NCBI GenBank assembly: GCA_037176885.1
Contig: JAWWNJ010000070.1
Span: forward strand, 806,001-870,000
Length of the DNA stretch: 64,000 bases
Direction: 5' to 3'
Source of the DNA: Favolaschia claudopus
Taxonomy: Eukaryota; Basidiomycota; Agaricomycetes; Agaricales; Mycenaceae
Below are positions 1 through 13,140 of the stretch, piece after piece. The translations under genes and the position numbers were made by a program. Below the pieces are notes generated by a model. It saw nothing but the letters and a program-made list of their open reading frames with translations, searched no databases and was not told the origin of the DNA. Position 1 is the stretch's first letter. Every line of letters begins with the position of its first letter.

Positions 1-269
1 CTCGTGAAGCAGCCCGCCGGCGCTTGATTCGTCCTCACACTCCCCAGCGCTCGCTCCTCCCTTCTATGCCTCTCGCAATGGACTGGGCATCGCTTACTAT
101 TCGCTGCGAATTCGGCGCCATCTCTACGTGGTATCTGTCCCGTCTTTCCCTCGGCTTGCTTCGACGCCAATAACTTCAAGCTGTCGGGGCAGAGGGTACT
201 TACGATCAAGACGGCTGGAAGACGAAAGTTGTCGTTTCTAGCTTTAAAGGAATGGAGGAGTTTGTTAGG

Positions 270-750
270 GTGCGTCCTTTCTTGTCAAATTTGGCGTGAT
301 ATACTTCCTACCCTTTCCCCACCATCTATGTATCCCTTTACATCCCCTTGCACCTACCGCACAGCGACATCTTTCGCTTCTTACGACCCTTCCCGCCTCT
401 CGATGCCCTTCCACTTACCTTGCCCTGTTATACCTACCTACGCTGTCCCCGTCCCTGTGCATCCCCCCTTTTTCTTTGCTTTCCTCTTTCACCGCACACG
501 CTCGCCCAATATTCCTCGACGTTGCTCCTGATTCGTTCTCCTCTTCCGCTTGTACCACGCACTGGCATATCCGCCTCCGTACCTATCCATCCACTATTCA
601 CTTATCTCATTCTGGCCTCATTTGTGCGACCCATCCTTACTTCATCGGCATCCCTTGCCTTTTTTCTTTCGTCGTGGGATGCGTCTGCCTCGCTCTTCGT
701 CTTTCTGCTCGCTGATCGATTCGACGTGGCTGACAACTTTCCGTCTCTAG
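270..750 (+). other. Long pyrimidine-rich intron-like unit (copy A)
   Basis: Begins with GTGCGT at 270 and ends with CTCTAG at 750. The branch-like motif TCGACGTGGCTGAC lies at 721-734. At 481 nt it is 7-9 times longer than the introns of the real genes in this window. The following exon-like piece matches that after copy B. Confidence 0.45.
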
Positions 751-3700
751 CCATAGTGCAGGAGCCCGCGGCGCTCGACGCCGGACAATCGCGCTCCATC
801 GCCCTGAAGACGAAGGACGAAGGCGCCGAATCCTATCTGCCATCTCTAACAAGATTTGCTGCACCCCCAGGATCCCGATTGGGTCTGTGATGGCTAAAAT
901 AGGCGGGTGTCACGGTGCGTTTCCTTTCTCACCATACCTGCGCCCTCTCCCCCGCGTGCAGCATTGGCGTCTGCTTACTTGCTTCTCCCCACCCATCACC
1001 GTATTCCCAGTCGCTCATTCTTCGCATTCTGCGCTTACAATTTGTACATACCCTCGTCTCCCTTCGACATCCCCCTACCTATCTCTATCTCATCCTACTT
1101 GCTATCCTTATCCTTCTTGACCTCCTCCTTCTTGCCTCCCTTTCTCCCCCTCTACTCATTCTTCGATGTGGCTGATTCACGCGCGGCCGTTCGTTTGCAT
1201 ATTTAGATCTGGCGCGTCGTCTTCGCTTTGTCTGGGCGTTTTCCTCGCCGCTGTGATGTCTCGACGCCGACGTCGTGTATAGGAGACGACATGACACGCT
1301 TTTTGTTGAGTAGCATGTACGCGTGCGAGGGAACGAGAGATGTCGGCACCGGGTTATGGTATCTAAGGCATCGACGTCCATCAAGCAATCCTCCACGCCA
1401 TCCTCGTCGTTGCAGCACCACAAACACCAGCCCTTCGGTGAAGACGGTGGTGCCGACGGTTCCCTTCTCCGTCAGCTCTCGGACAGCAACGCGCGAGTTC
1501 CCTCCCTACTCACCAGCATCCTCCTTGGCTTCGATCCCAGTACCACCGCCGTCATGCTTATCGTTCGCCAGTTCGTTGTATGTACGATGGAGTGGGTCGC
1601 GCTGCGTCAGCACAGCGTCTTCGAGACTTTCGCGGGCGCGCGCGAGAGAGATGATGTGGGCTGGGCTGGGAAGAGGAGGCGGATGGCGGTAGGGTGTCGA
1701 TGGGGAAGGAGGGGGAAGGAGGAGGAGGAGGAGGAAGAAGTTACGCAAAGGAGCCGCTGTGGGCGATTTGCGAGAACACCCCCAGCTGTATCAAGACCTT
1801 CGTATCCACTCGACCGTCCGCGCCGTTGTTGTCACTGCCGGTCTCTGGAGCGTCGGGTCCAAGCACCTCTAGATTTTCCTCATATTCCAGTGTCGCGCAT
1901 TTCGTGCAATGTATGGTATCGTCGTCCTTGGGTTGGTTGTTCGCTGTTTGATGAGGAAGGGAGTCACTGAGGACGGGGAGCGTGTCGATGAGGTTGCGGA
2001 CACTTGGCCCCGGGTGCGGAAGGGGAGGGTCTCGAGAGTTAGTGGGTGATGTGATGGTCGCCGCATCGCTGCTTGCACATTCAGCGCCGACGGCGCCACT
2101 CTTTCTCCCGCCACCCATGGTCTCGATTTTTCAGTGCGGGCAACTTCTCCACATCGAGGGTGATGGCGAATTGGGCATTTGGAGTGGTTCCGTTTGTTAG
2201 TCAAGGAATTTTTTCGTGTATTCTTGAGTATGCGCCATACGAAACAACGGGTGATTGAATCCCGCATTAGAGTTCTCGGCTTGGGAAAGGTCTAAAGTTG
2301 CATGAAGTTAAGGAGAATTCAAGGAGAATTGCGGAACGTGCGTGTGGATCGGTCACGTTACCGTGTTCTCTTTTCTTCCTTTTCTTCCACCTCTCCTCGT
2401 TCCCGTTTCCTGCGACGGAGCAAACTTTCGAGGCCGCCTTGCTGGGAACAGTAAATGATGAAGACTTTTTGTGCCACCGCCCCACGATGTCTTTGCACAC
2501 GCTGGATAGCAAAATTGGATTTTGTAGGCGGTTTATACTATTCGATATTCCGAGTCGTCGGGTGCGCAACGTGTGCCGTAGGATGCTGATACACTGTATG
2601 TACACAGTACAGATAGTTTGAAGTCACAACTCGGAAAAATGCACTCCGCTGCACAGTGCATATCCCGCCTAATACGACTGCCTCGTTTATCCGTGACGCA
2701 GCCGCTCTGCCGTCTGACAATCGTCACTGGAGGTTTCTGCTCCGGCTTTCGATCAACATCGCTGGAGATTTGTGCATCGCATCCGGACGAATCAGGGCAA
2801 GGATGGTGCTCCGTTGTGTTTAGGACATTGAGATTTTAGAGAGAGGGGGTGGCCTTTCGACGCTTGAAGACTGTCGATATGGCAAAGGTGCGTTTATAAT
2901 TCTTTTGCTTTTCTGCGCCTCCCCTTCGAATTACTTTTGTTATCTTTCGACACGTCCACACCACCTGGTTCTCTCTTGCGGCTCGTTTCCGCCACATACT
3001 CAGCGAGCGATTCTCATCGGTCGCTCCTCAAACTTGTACCCATCCCGTTCACTTCTCTTGACTTGATAAGCGCACTACTTTGCCCTCCTTTCTTCTTTCT
3101 CACCGCGAGATTTTCCTATCCCTTACACCTTTCATTGCAATGCCGTCGATCCAATTGTGTCTTCGACGAAGCTGACATTCTCTTAGTCCACGGCGCCCAC
3201 TCCTCATGTCTACTTCCGGCAAGAATCGTCCGTTGTCCGCTGCAACTCAGGCGCCGTCTTTGTTTCCCGGCGCATCTTCTCTCGACCATACACGTCACCG
3301 CTCCTCCTTCACAATTGGAGGGACTGTGTGGGTGCGTCCTTTCCTCTCATCATTGGCATCGTACACCTCCTGCCCATCCTCCTCGCCTACCTAGTTCTTA
3401 CTCGTCGCTCCTCCCTCACGCCAGTACCCATCTACCTCGCTTCTCGCTACCATACAAGTCTAGCTCCGCTTCTATTCACGCGATCTACCTCCCCCCCTGT
3501 TACTCGCCGTCCGTTCCTCATTTAAGCCAGACTAACATCCTCTCCCATAGATCTAGTCATGTCGGCTATCGCGAAATTCGGCTTCGTCTTTCTCTCCGTC
3601 AACCGTCTTTTCGTGATACCTCGTCACTGCGTTTGAGGTCGCCCTACCCGTCCGCCGCCTTTTTCTACCCCAACCTCGTTGGCCGTCGGCGCCGCGCGTG

Positions 3701-3770
3701 GAGTACAGTCAGGATCTCGAGGATCGACTGCCTACCAACGGGGAGAAGAGGAACAGAGGGATCTCTATCG

Positions 3771-4263
3771 GTGCGTTCTTTCATTCTCCATCCTTTTACT
3801 TCATACACTTCCTGTGCCCGTCTCCCCGCCGATCGCCCACCTCCGCTCCACATGTCTCTACCCTCCATCCCCTTGCGCCTGCCTACCCGATCTCCTCGAT
3901 TCGTTTGCGACACGTACATGCCCCTACACGCTGTGTCCCCGTTTTTGTGTATCCCTGTCTGCTTTCCTTTCCTTCATCGCGTACCCTCGACTTATATTCC
4001 TCGACATCAGTCCTCGTCTCTTCCGCCACCTCATCTTCCGCTCGTACTACACGCATTCGCCCATGTACGTACCTATCCATCCACTCTCCACTTGTCTCAC
4101 TCCTGCTGCATTCTGCGACCCGTTTACACTCATCTACATCCATTGCCTTCCTTTCTTTCGTCGTGGAATGCGTCTTGTTGGCATTCCTCCGCCCGCCTCC
4201 CGTTCCGTCTTTCTCATCTGCTCATCAAATATCGACGTGACTGACATCTCTTCTCGTTTTTAG
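3771..4263 (+). other. Long pyrimidine-rich intron-like unit (copy B)
   Basis: GTGCGT donor at 3771 and TTTTAG acceptor at 4263, with TCGACGTGACTGAC at 4232-4245. Its length (493 nt) is close to copy A. A second, shorter unit with the same donor lies just upstream (3332-3550). After 4263 the exon-like piece runs to about 4430, where a second long intron-like tract begins and ends near 4660 with CGTTTGCAG. Confidence 0.45.
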
Positions 4264-7200
4264 CCACTACCTCGTCCGCGCAGTAGCCAGCGGCGCTCGA
4301 CACCGAACGATAGCAGCGACGGTCACCTCAAGACGGTGTCAAGTCCGATCCGCGAACAGAAGCAAGATCCACAAATTTTGGCCGCTGCGGTGTCTCTGAT
4401 TCTTGAAAACAAAAGTGGGGCGGGTGTCGAGACGGTACGGCGTGTTTTCTATTTCATCCTCCTTTCACTCGCGCACAATATCGTTTGGCCGCTCGTCACC
4501 GTATACCTAGTCGCGCTCACGAAGGGCCCGCACTCTCTTTCTTCGTTCCCTGCTTTCATGCTTCCCCACACATACATATAGGCCCCTCCTTCGTCCCTTT
4601 CTAATGTATACCCGTTGACATAGCTGACTTTGGCGCAGTCGTTTGCAGATCCGCATCCGGATTCCTCGTATCGCTAGCCGTCGTCGTCGCTGGATCCAAA
4701 TCACCCTCGACATCGACATCGTCTATCTGTCCCAATGCAAGCACACGATAGGATAGGCTTGACGTCGATCATCACGCGATATCCGCTCACAAGGCCTGGG
4801 ATGTCGACGACAGCGACGTCGACGATAAGGCATCGATATTTACGAAGACTCGTACGCGTCATCCGACGATGACACTGCACGACGCCCGCACCCGCTCCCC
4901 ACGTCGCGCAACATTGATCTATACGTCAGGCTAAGGATGGAGGATGGAATCTCAGCTTCTCTGCATTCAAAATTCCCCGCCCCGTGGTATCTCGTTCTTC
5001 GAGAACGAAGGCGGTATCACACCCATCCTACGGGGCGTTTCTCCCCCTTTCTTGCTCAATGTCTGCCCCACGGATACCATTGTTTGCCTGCTTTCTCGGC
5101 TGTCATCGCGTCATCCACCCTTTTCTTCCACATATCTGTATATCCCATATGGCACCCTCCCACATTGCCTTGCCTCTCCCTTTCAACCGTCTACTCGTTG
5201 GTTCCACGTAGCTGATTCGCCCGCGGTTCTTCGTTTGCAGACTCGGATGAATCGGATCTCTAATCCCCACCGTGGTGGAGATGCATCTGGGCGGAGGTGA
5301 TACGCCTTCGACGCCGACGTCGTACGGCCCATTTGCTCACGATACGATACCATGTGATGCGCTTGGCGTCGAGGCGGCGGTTCATGGGTACGGAACTTTG
5401 ACAAGGCGTCGACATCGACTGTTGCGATCGCATGCGGCGGCATCCGACTGGGTGTGGTTTCCCCGTCCGCTTGCGATGTTCTCGGATGGGTGCTCTAGAT
5501 GGAGGGTGCCTGCGTTGGGTTATGGTGTGAGATTTGCTGGGAGAAGGGGTATGGGTACGGGGAACGAGGTGTCGCCGTCCTCGTCACCGGAGTGGGCCGG
5601 GGCTTGCATAATTATGGCGGCCGTTCGCAGATTCAGATCTGTTGTCTTCGCGTTGCCGAAGGACTCCGTGAGATGGCTCTGGGCGCGATGATAGCTCGAC
5701 GCCAATGGCGTGCATGCAAGATATAACATGACACCCTTGGCGCCGAGTACCACCAACGCGTACGAGGGATGTCGGTAGCGGATGAAAGCCCGATACCGGC
5801 AAGGGATCGACGTCGACGAAGCCATCGTCCGTGTCGTCCGCCAGGGACTCATGATCTCGTGGTGTCCGAGTCCCCGCCCCGCCACGTCTCGCCATATTGA
5901 CGACTTACGTCTGGTGATGAAGGATGGTCGAGTTGGGTGGTGTTGCGGATCGGGGGGCAGATGTGCATTTGCGTGGTGTGCCAACGTCGTTGCGGGATGG
6001 GATGCTTGGTGTGCGAGCCGGGGGTTTGCGTGATACCTACCTAGGTTCCCGACGCACGCACAAATCTCTCATCCTTCACGTCGTCGGGCTCAATCTGCTT
6101 GGCATTCGGATACGCGCGACGCCGACGCCGACATTGCAGTAGGTTGGGCACGGTATGACCGTTGTCGAGACCGAAACTGACACCGATATCGACAAGGCAG
6201 TCGACATACGCGTTGACGGCGTCCAGTAGTGACTGCTTTGCGTGGTATCCCCGTCCGCCCGCGGTGTCTTGTGAGCTTGGTCTGGGAGGATAAACGGAGA
6301 ATGGATGAGTTGGGCGTGGGCGGAGCTGGGGGTTTTGCTATGGGAATGGTATGTATCATACGTTTTCGTCCTTACTTCGCTTCCACTCCTCGTCGGTCCC
6401 TTTCCCTCCTGTCGTTTATCTTTCCTATGTGCTGTCTACCACACACTCTCGCCCTAACCCGCACACTAGCTATATGCATCCGACCCTGCCTTCCTCTTTC
6501 TTCTGCCTACCTTACTTCCGCATGCCGCGCGCCGTCCTTCCTTAATTCTCCTCGCATCTATTCCCAACTCTTCACCCCCAATACATGCATCGTCTACATA
6601 CGCCTTCTTTCCCTCGTCGATGTATATTTCGAGGTCGACGCGATGCTGATATCCGCTTTCTTCGATTACGGATCTACACCCATTAATTGAGTGTTGCTTA
6701 CGCTCAAAATCTGCTTTTTGGCCAAGGGTGTGGGGGAGGAGTGATGGGCTGGCGTCTGACGGCGGTTGCTCACCGTTCACGCATGGAGCGTGTTGCGAGG
6801 ACCCGTGCACGGACTGCGGTGCAGTTGGCCTGTAAAGCGATCGTCTTCGCACGCGCGCTCGTGGTGTCTGCGTTTGTTGTCTCCTCCGCATGCTTTGACT
6901 TGGCTAACGTGTTTTCCTTTTCAGCTCTTGTTCGGCGTATGCGGCCCAAAGCATAGAGATGCATAGCCAGAACCACGGTGCTCGAACGGCGTCGTTAAGC
7001 CTTCTCGTTGTTCGACGAACCACCTGTGTCTCGCTCGAATCTCCGTCGTGTCCGTGTGTGGTGGGTATGGCTCGTTGGCGGTGGTATCTACTCATATCTC
7101 GGGTACGCGCTGGGGCGGTATCGTCAACAGGAGGGTGGTTGGGGAGATTCGATTCGGGGTGCGGCCTGTCGCTTCCCTCACCCCAAATCTGCTCTCCACC

Positions 7201-7560
7201 TAACACCCACACCTCTTTGTTTTTCTTCATCTGTCGAACTCTATCTCGTTTCTGTCAGCGCCTCGTTGTTGGTGGCGCTCGACTTCCGTATACAGGCATG
7301 GTCTTTCTCCTCTTCCAGATAATAATCTGATTCTGGTCTGAGCTGAGTGAGATGTTACGAGGCATCTCACCTGGTGTTGTACCATGATTTTGGCAGATTC
7401 TAGATTGATGTCGTTGCGCAATGGGAGCTGGCGGGTCGTCCATTTTGGCGTGTGGATGCGTGCAGATGGTGCATCTTTCTCATCTCCCATCTGACTCCTC
7501 GTTTCTCTCTGCTCTCCATCTGCCTATTCTGTTTCATACGACCCCATACCGATAGCTCGT

Positions 7561-8009
7561 TTTTCGCGTCGCTGCAAATCTATCTTTTTCTTTCTTTCTC
7601 TTCCTTTGACAGTTGACGTGGCCAACATGTTTTCGTCCCCACATTGTTTTTTGCCGCTGCAGGGAAGACTCTGACGCCTGCGCATGAGACACCTCAGTCG
7701 TCTCATATGAATGATGAGAACCTGACTACATATTTCGGTCTCCCATATGCCATCAAGGCTATTTGTGGGCAGAATTTTACCATGTCAGTGGGCGCATTGT
7801 GCTTGAGCAACGTTGACCGCATGGCTTCCCTTTCGTGCTGTTCGGAACCACAACAGAACCTCATCCAAACAATCTCGGACCATCATGTCGTGTATCCTCA
7901 TCTTCATGATGAACAAATATTTGATAGTTGGCTACCGGATTCCTGACTTACATGACGTCTGTGCTACGATATAAAAAGGGTTACACCCCAACTTTCTGCC
8001 TTCCCTAAG
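7561..8009 (+). promoter_or_regulatory. Upstream region of the NLR-like gene with TATA box
   Basis: TATAAAAA lies at 7970-7977, about 33 nt before the ATG at 8010, so the 5' leader would be very short. Nothing else certain is present. A 100-codon open frame at 7644-7946 has no recognisable domain. Confidence 0.45.
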
Positions 8010-11000
8010 ATGCCCCGGCAACCGAACTTTGTAGATGGTCGTCTTGAAAACATCACGAACTTGTTCAAGCCTCTCATTGGAGTGTTACACGAGCTCAATG
8101 ATGCTTTTGGACCCCCATTTATTCGTCCAATGTCTGCTACCCTTCAGGCATTGGTTGACGCTGCCCAAGTAAGGAACAAAGCAATGACAAAGTGCAGCCC
8201 TACTCATTATAAGTGCCCAGGGTATCAAGCACAACAAGAGTGAATGTGTTGAACTCATGGAAACCACTCATAAAATCATTTTTGAAATTGCCAGCCTTCA
8301 TATCAAATCCGAAGTTCCTGGTTCATTGCCAGTGGACACTGTGGATCACGTTGGAAGATTTATTGAGTAATTACTATTCACAGTTTATATTCAAGGAAGA
8401 TCATAACACTCAATCAAAATCATAGAACCCTCCGCAAGATATATGCCTACATTGAAGCACAACAAGATGGAAATAAAATCAAGCAATTGCTCCGCCTCGC
8501 TGAAGCTACTGCTCTATTGAAAGACTGTCAAGCAGGTCTGGCTCAGGCCATTGAAGTGTTCCAGGTAGAAACAATTATTATCGTTGGAGATTTATATGTT
8601 GACTTTTTTTTTGAAAAAAAAAAAGGTCAGCACTGCATTCAAACATGTAACTCAGAGCCAAGAGATAGAAGGAACTTTACAAGAAATGCATGTGGAATTA
8701 CTCAAAACAATTCAGGAATCTTCTGATGTTCTCTCTTACATGTCATCTGTAAGCCCCCAAGCAATTGCACTCTGGAGCTGACCGTTGATTCTGCAAAGGG
8801 TTCACACAAAGGCACCAATTTATCAATGAATAGGTATCATCTCATAATACAATCTGGAATTGCTTCCAATTGATCTGTCTCTAGCTCCAATTCTTTTTCA
8901 TTATTACCACCAACTCCTCATGTATTTCACGGTCGGGAGACAGAGGTACAGATGCTTATGAAACTCCTGGAAGAAGAGAAGTTACCTAGAATCGCCATCC
9001 TCGGAGGGGGTGGAATGGGGAAGACATGTCTTGCAAGAGTGGTTCTTCATCATCCAACCACATTGGCCAAATTTGAACATAGGTTTTTTGTTACTGCTGA
9101 AGCTGCAATCAGTGCCAGTGATCTGGCTGCACTTGTTGGATTGCACATTGGTTTAGATCCAGCCCCAGATCTGACTAAATCAGTTGTCCGCTTCTTTCAG
9201 AAGACTGCAAACTGCCTTCTAGTCATTGATAATCTGGAAACTGTGTGGGATACCGCAGAGTCACAAGATTCTGTAGAGCAATTTCTTTCCATGTTAGATG
9301 ATATTGACCATCTAGCGTTGATTGTATGTCTCATGCATGAATTCATACAAATAATTACTTATATCATATTGTTCAGATTACAATGAGAGGGGTAGAGAGA
9401 CCAAAGCAAGTTAAATGGACTCATCCATTTATAGCTCCTCTTCAACCTCTCTCAAAAGACGCAGCACTACAAACGTTCAAGGACATCACAGATAGCTGTG
9501 ATTCTATTGAACAGATAAACGAAGTACTTCAATACACAGACTACATGCCTCTTGCAGTTAATCTTATGGCCAACCTTGTGGAATATGAAGGTCTCTCTAC
9601 AATTTCAAGTCGCTGGAAAGATGAGAGGACTTCAATCCTTGCTATGGGCTATGATAGAAAGTCCAACCTTGACATTTCTATTGGTCTGTCTTTGTCTAGT
9701 CCAAGGGTCACCTCGGAGAGCAAAGACTTACTGAGTCTTCTCTCAATTCTACCAAATGGATTGTCAGATACTGAACTGCTGCAAAGCCAGCTTCCGATCT
9801 CTCACATCTTGAAATGCAAATCCATATTACTTGCTACCTCATTAGCATATCTAGACAAGCACCAGCGGCTGAAGTCCCTTGTGCCTATCCGCGAGCATGT
9901 ACAACAGTATATGCCACCATCTCGGATACTGATACAAGCTGTCCAAGGCTATCTACATTCAGTTCTACAGATATATCACAATTACAATGCAGAACAGCAC
10001 CAATCTGTGGTGAATCAAATAACTTACAATCTGGGAAATTTGCAGCAGATTTTGCAACCAGATTTGACCGCAGAATCCTCAAATATAAAGACTCTGTCGG
10101 AAAAACACGCTTTTGCTTGTAACGGATTGAACTGGATTACGGCCTTGTGGAGCCTTGAGACGTCTTGCAACCGGTTGGCGGGGTGGATTATAAGCCGCTT
10201 CAAGTTGTTCAAATCCTTTGTAACTTGCCTAGGTAAGACCTAGCACAATATGAAGCTCTAAGCATGCTACATCCTGAGATCATACTTACCTTCCCTGAAT
10301 TCTGAGCCATTCATACTCCTCGTTTGCAGGTCCCAGTCGCGCAAAAGTACTCCAAGCTCAACCAGAACCGACCCTCAAGCATTACGGCACGATGACGACA
10401 ACGCCCCACAAAGGTGCTGCGGAGCGCCAAACACAACCACCACCCTTCTCTCTTCCTACTACGATGTCCATTCTCGCCAGCACAAGTCATCTTCACCCAC
10501 AAGACTCCCCTCGTCGTCGACTCGGCCACTTTCTGCTCCATCTTAGCCAACTTGTCCCCTCCGAGTCTCAATACCTAGATCTCAAAAATCCTCCAGTGCG
10601 TCGAGGGCGATGACTCGATGACGGATCGTATGTGCGGTGTTGAGCCCAGCAGAGGAACAGGCTGTAGAGAAGGTTGTCTTAGTACCTGAGGTAAGTGAAG
10701 TCGAGCGGTGTCTTCTTCATCTTGCGTTTCCGCGCGTCATATCGACGCATTGATGAAGAATCAAGATGCATCTGGTGAGCGACTTAAACATGTAGTGTTC
10801 CCCTCTCTTACTTGCGATAGGTGTAGCATTCCAGCATGTAGATGTGGTAAGTTGCTCGAGCGTCATTTTAGAATCTTCTGCTCACCCGTTGTCTCGCAGA
10901 GTGGTGTTGTCATCGAGCGACTGAATTTGCCGAGAGGGACGGTACGGTAAATAATATATTATTGTCTCGATTTCGTAGAGGTCATATAAATGTTCGTTCA

Positions 11001-12777
11001 AACCATTGTTCTTGTTGTGAGTACCTGGCAAATATGTGCCCAAAGGTGGCGATATCGGACGGGGGAGGTGGATTGCGACCTTGCAGCGGCTTGAAATACC
11101 GTAATCCGTTGGAGTGGATTAGAAGCCACCGCGTGGATTGGGAGACTCCATAATCCCAAAACTATGCGTCATAAGCCACGCTCCGCTTACGACCTTGTAG
11201 TGGCTTGGGACCCAGCCCAAGCCGCCACAAGCAAAACCAGATTTTTCCGACATCTTATATACTGTATTCTCTACCTGAATTCATTCTACCGAGTCACTGG
11301 GCGGCGATCCACATCATTGATGGATAAAGTGGAACCTATTTTACTTCAATTGAATGACAAGTCTATATCTGCAAGATTTCTCATTGAAGACCTGCATTCA
11401 TTCAGACACAAGTGGGTCATTTCTGAGCAGTGGATAACTGAAAAAACTGCCCACTTCCACAATCTCAACAATATTGATCTTGAAAGTGAGTTTTGCTGTG
11501 TCTTAATTTTGCATGCGGTGAATACTCTACTAGCCCAATTTTATATCAACTTAGGCAACTATTTCATGAGTCGCAAACCCGATCTGCCTCAGGCTCAAAT
11601 ATATTATCAAGCAGCATTAGATTTGGCTAGATCTAGTGGCAACACCCACCATCAGTCTAATTCTCTAATCAAGATAGGTATGGCAATGTGGAGGGGTGGG
11701 AATTATGTTGATGCAAACACTTACGTGTTGAAGGGACAACAAGTATCTCAATCATCGGGAAATTTCTACACTGAAGCTCAAGCTTGCTATATCAGAGCAT
11801 CAATTTTGATAGATGTTGGTGATTATAGGGAAGCGATATCCCAGCTTCAGAGATCACAACACACTATTAATATCTGTGGCCTGTCTGGTGGATTCCTTCA
11901 TTACTCGATAGCATTGCACCATGCAGACATCCATCTAAGGAAGTCAGAATACACCCAAGCACAAACAATTTTTCGCAGTGTGATAGAGAATACATCCATA
12001 GAGGACAATAATCATGCTCATGCGGTAGCCCTCCTCAACTCGGCATATATTGATATTCTCAAGAATACAGTCACGCAGGACATATCCCAAGCTTTACATG
12101 CTTCAAGAGAAATTTTCGATAGGCTTGATCGAGATGGTGGTATGCTTACTTGTGATATGGTTGAAGCAGAGCTGAATCTAAAGAGAGGTAGAGTTGGGTG
12201 GGCAAAGCTCAGATTCAAACAGATCCTCAAGATTGCATGGGAACGAGATGTTGAAGCAAAATCGTATTGTCTTGAAAGACTTGGCAATCCTCAACTCTGG
12301 CCCTCATCAGATGAATGCTCAACATTGACTGTAGTTTACTTGAGTCATGCAATGCACTGCAAACTGAAATCTGAAGTTTGCAAAGCACTTCTATTTCTTG
12401 GAGACACCTTTGTAGCTGAGAATGAAGACCCTGCAATGACCCTTTATACTCTGGCTCTGGAGGGCTTCACTTTCATGGACATCCATCAATATCGCGCAGA
12501 GTGTATGCTACGTCTTGGTGACCTGGCCAACAAACATAGAGACTGGAATAAGGCAAGAACCTTTTGGTCACAAGCTAGACCATTGTTTGAGCAAGCGGCT
12601 CAAACCAAAAGCGTAGCTGAGGTTGACTCACGGCTCACTTGTCTCAAATATTTAGAGAACAATCAACAAGCCTTGGAAAAACTTGTTAACCAACAAGTTC
12701 CGGAGCAGATTGTTTCTCCTTCTATCAAGAAGCCTCCAGCTGAAATTGAGAATACAGTTACATTTGCTGCAAAATAG
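8010..12777 (+). pseudogene. NLR-like STAND NTPase with TPR tail, split by a transposon
   Basis: Intracellular NLR-type signalling ATPase of the kind expanded in mushrooms, where such proteins are thought to act in non-self or stress sensing. Exons by splice signals and phase: 8010-8168, 8230-8366, 8426-8564, 8626-8748, 8799-8833, 8885-9323, then 9377 onward. An N-terminal helical region precedes the NTPase. Walker A is GGGGMGKT (about 9005-9030) and Walker B is LLVIDNLETVW (about 9218-9250), followed by MRGVERP and a winged-helix/ARC-like stretch. After 11255 come TPR-type helices (YINLGNYF, YYQAALDLAR, EAISQLQRSQ) to the stop at 12777. A 1,158-bp element (10095-11252) interrupts the last exon. 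Ignoring it and one copy of the TC duplication, all phases agree and give about 1,090 residues. As it stands, translation runs into the element and stops at 10243, losing the TPRs. No CARD, TIR or other effector domain is recognisable at the N terminus. Confidence 0.85.
10095..11252. mobile_element. 1.16-kb terminal-inverted-repeat element inside the NLR exon
   Basis: The ends are imperfect inverted repeats of roughly 50 bp beginning TGTCGGAAAAA and continuing through TTTTGCTTGT. They are flanked by a 2-bp TC (10093-10094 and 11253-11254). Removing the element plus one TC restores the host reading frame exactly, which is the strongest evidence for the boundaries. Subterminal blocks at both ends share GTGGATTA..AGCCGC-type sequence. 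No transposase is seen, so it is non-autonomous. Superfamily is unclear: a 2-bp duplication that is not TA does not fit Tc1/mariner. The interior (about 10330-10620) looks exon-like and may be captured host DNA. Confidence 0.75.
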
Positions 12778-12891
12778 GAATCATCACAGATCTTAGTATA
12801 ATATACGGGCTTGCTTGTGTGTTCTGAATATTTATATCCTAGACTATCTATGTATGCTCACTGCTGAATTGAATCTTAATTTATTCAACTG

Positions 12892-13086
12892 TCACTTGGT
12901 TGCAACACTGAGGCCTTTTTCGAATGTAGAGATAAAAAATTCAGATGTTCGCTCCCAAGTTGGAGTAGCATAATTCCAATACTGAGACACATCCTCCCAT
13001 TCCCATGGTGGTCCACTGCCCAGCTTCACCTGCTTCTAAAGACCTTGAACTGTTTGAATCTGGCTTTGCACTCCAGCAATAGACAT
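12892..13086 (-). pseudogene. Small coding-like remnant with an in-frame TAG
   Basis: On the minus strand an ATG at 13086 opens a frame of 64 sense codons that ends in TGA at 12892, with one internal TAG at 13036-13038. The part after the TAG is rich in aromatic and polar residues (WEWEDVSQYWNY) and looks more like protein than chance. I do not recognise it. It could be the tail of a decayed gene or a transposon fragment. The only candidate splice site near the TAG would make an impossibly short intron. Confidence 0.3.
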
Positions 13087-13094
13087 TTTATATC

Positions 13095-13140
13095 TTTCTA
13101 TTCAAACTTTGAATAGAAAACGGCCTGTTTGATCAAACAG
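13095..13140. repeat. Two adjacent perfect palindromes
   Basis: 13095-13119 is a perfect inverted repeat with 12-bp arms (TTTCTATTCAAA) around one base. 13125-13140 is a 16-bp perfect palindrome, CTGTTTGATCAAACAG. Together they sit just upstream of the small remnant read on the minus strand. They could be an element end or a protein-binding site. Confidence 0.5.

Larger units (their letters stand above)
1..7560 (+). repeat. Decayed array of a multi-exon repeat family with pyrimidine-rich introns
   Basis: I see no intact gene here. The stretch consists of exon-like GC-rich pieces separated by long C/T-rich tracts that look like introns: a GTGCGT donor, a pyrimidine-rich body, then a conserved TCGACGTGGCTGAC-like branch region shortly before AG. 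Examples of the branch region are at 721-734, 1164-1175, 4232-4245, 5204-5215 and 7609-7624. Exon-like pieces after the acceptors resemble each other: 775-800 and 4280-4310 share a GGCGCTCGAC(A/G)CCG(A/G)A core, and 34735-34779 on the minus strand is a third copy. Long open frames in the tracts (for example 2937-4244) are compositional, being rich in Ser, Pro, Leu and His without domains. I infer several degenerate copies of one former gene or element; its product is unknown. Confidence 0.5.

Noticed and set aside
2937..4244. 435-codon open frame on the plus strand
   Set aside because: Composition is that of a C/T-rich tract (Ser, Pro, Leu, His), it has no domain, and it runs through intron-like units with donors and acceptors.
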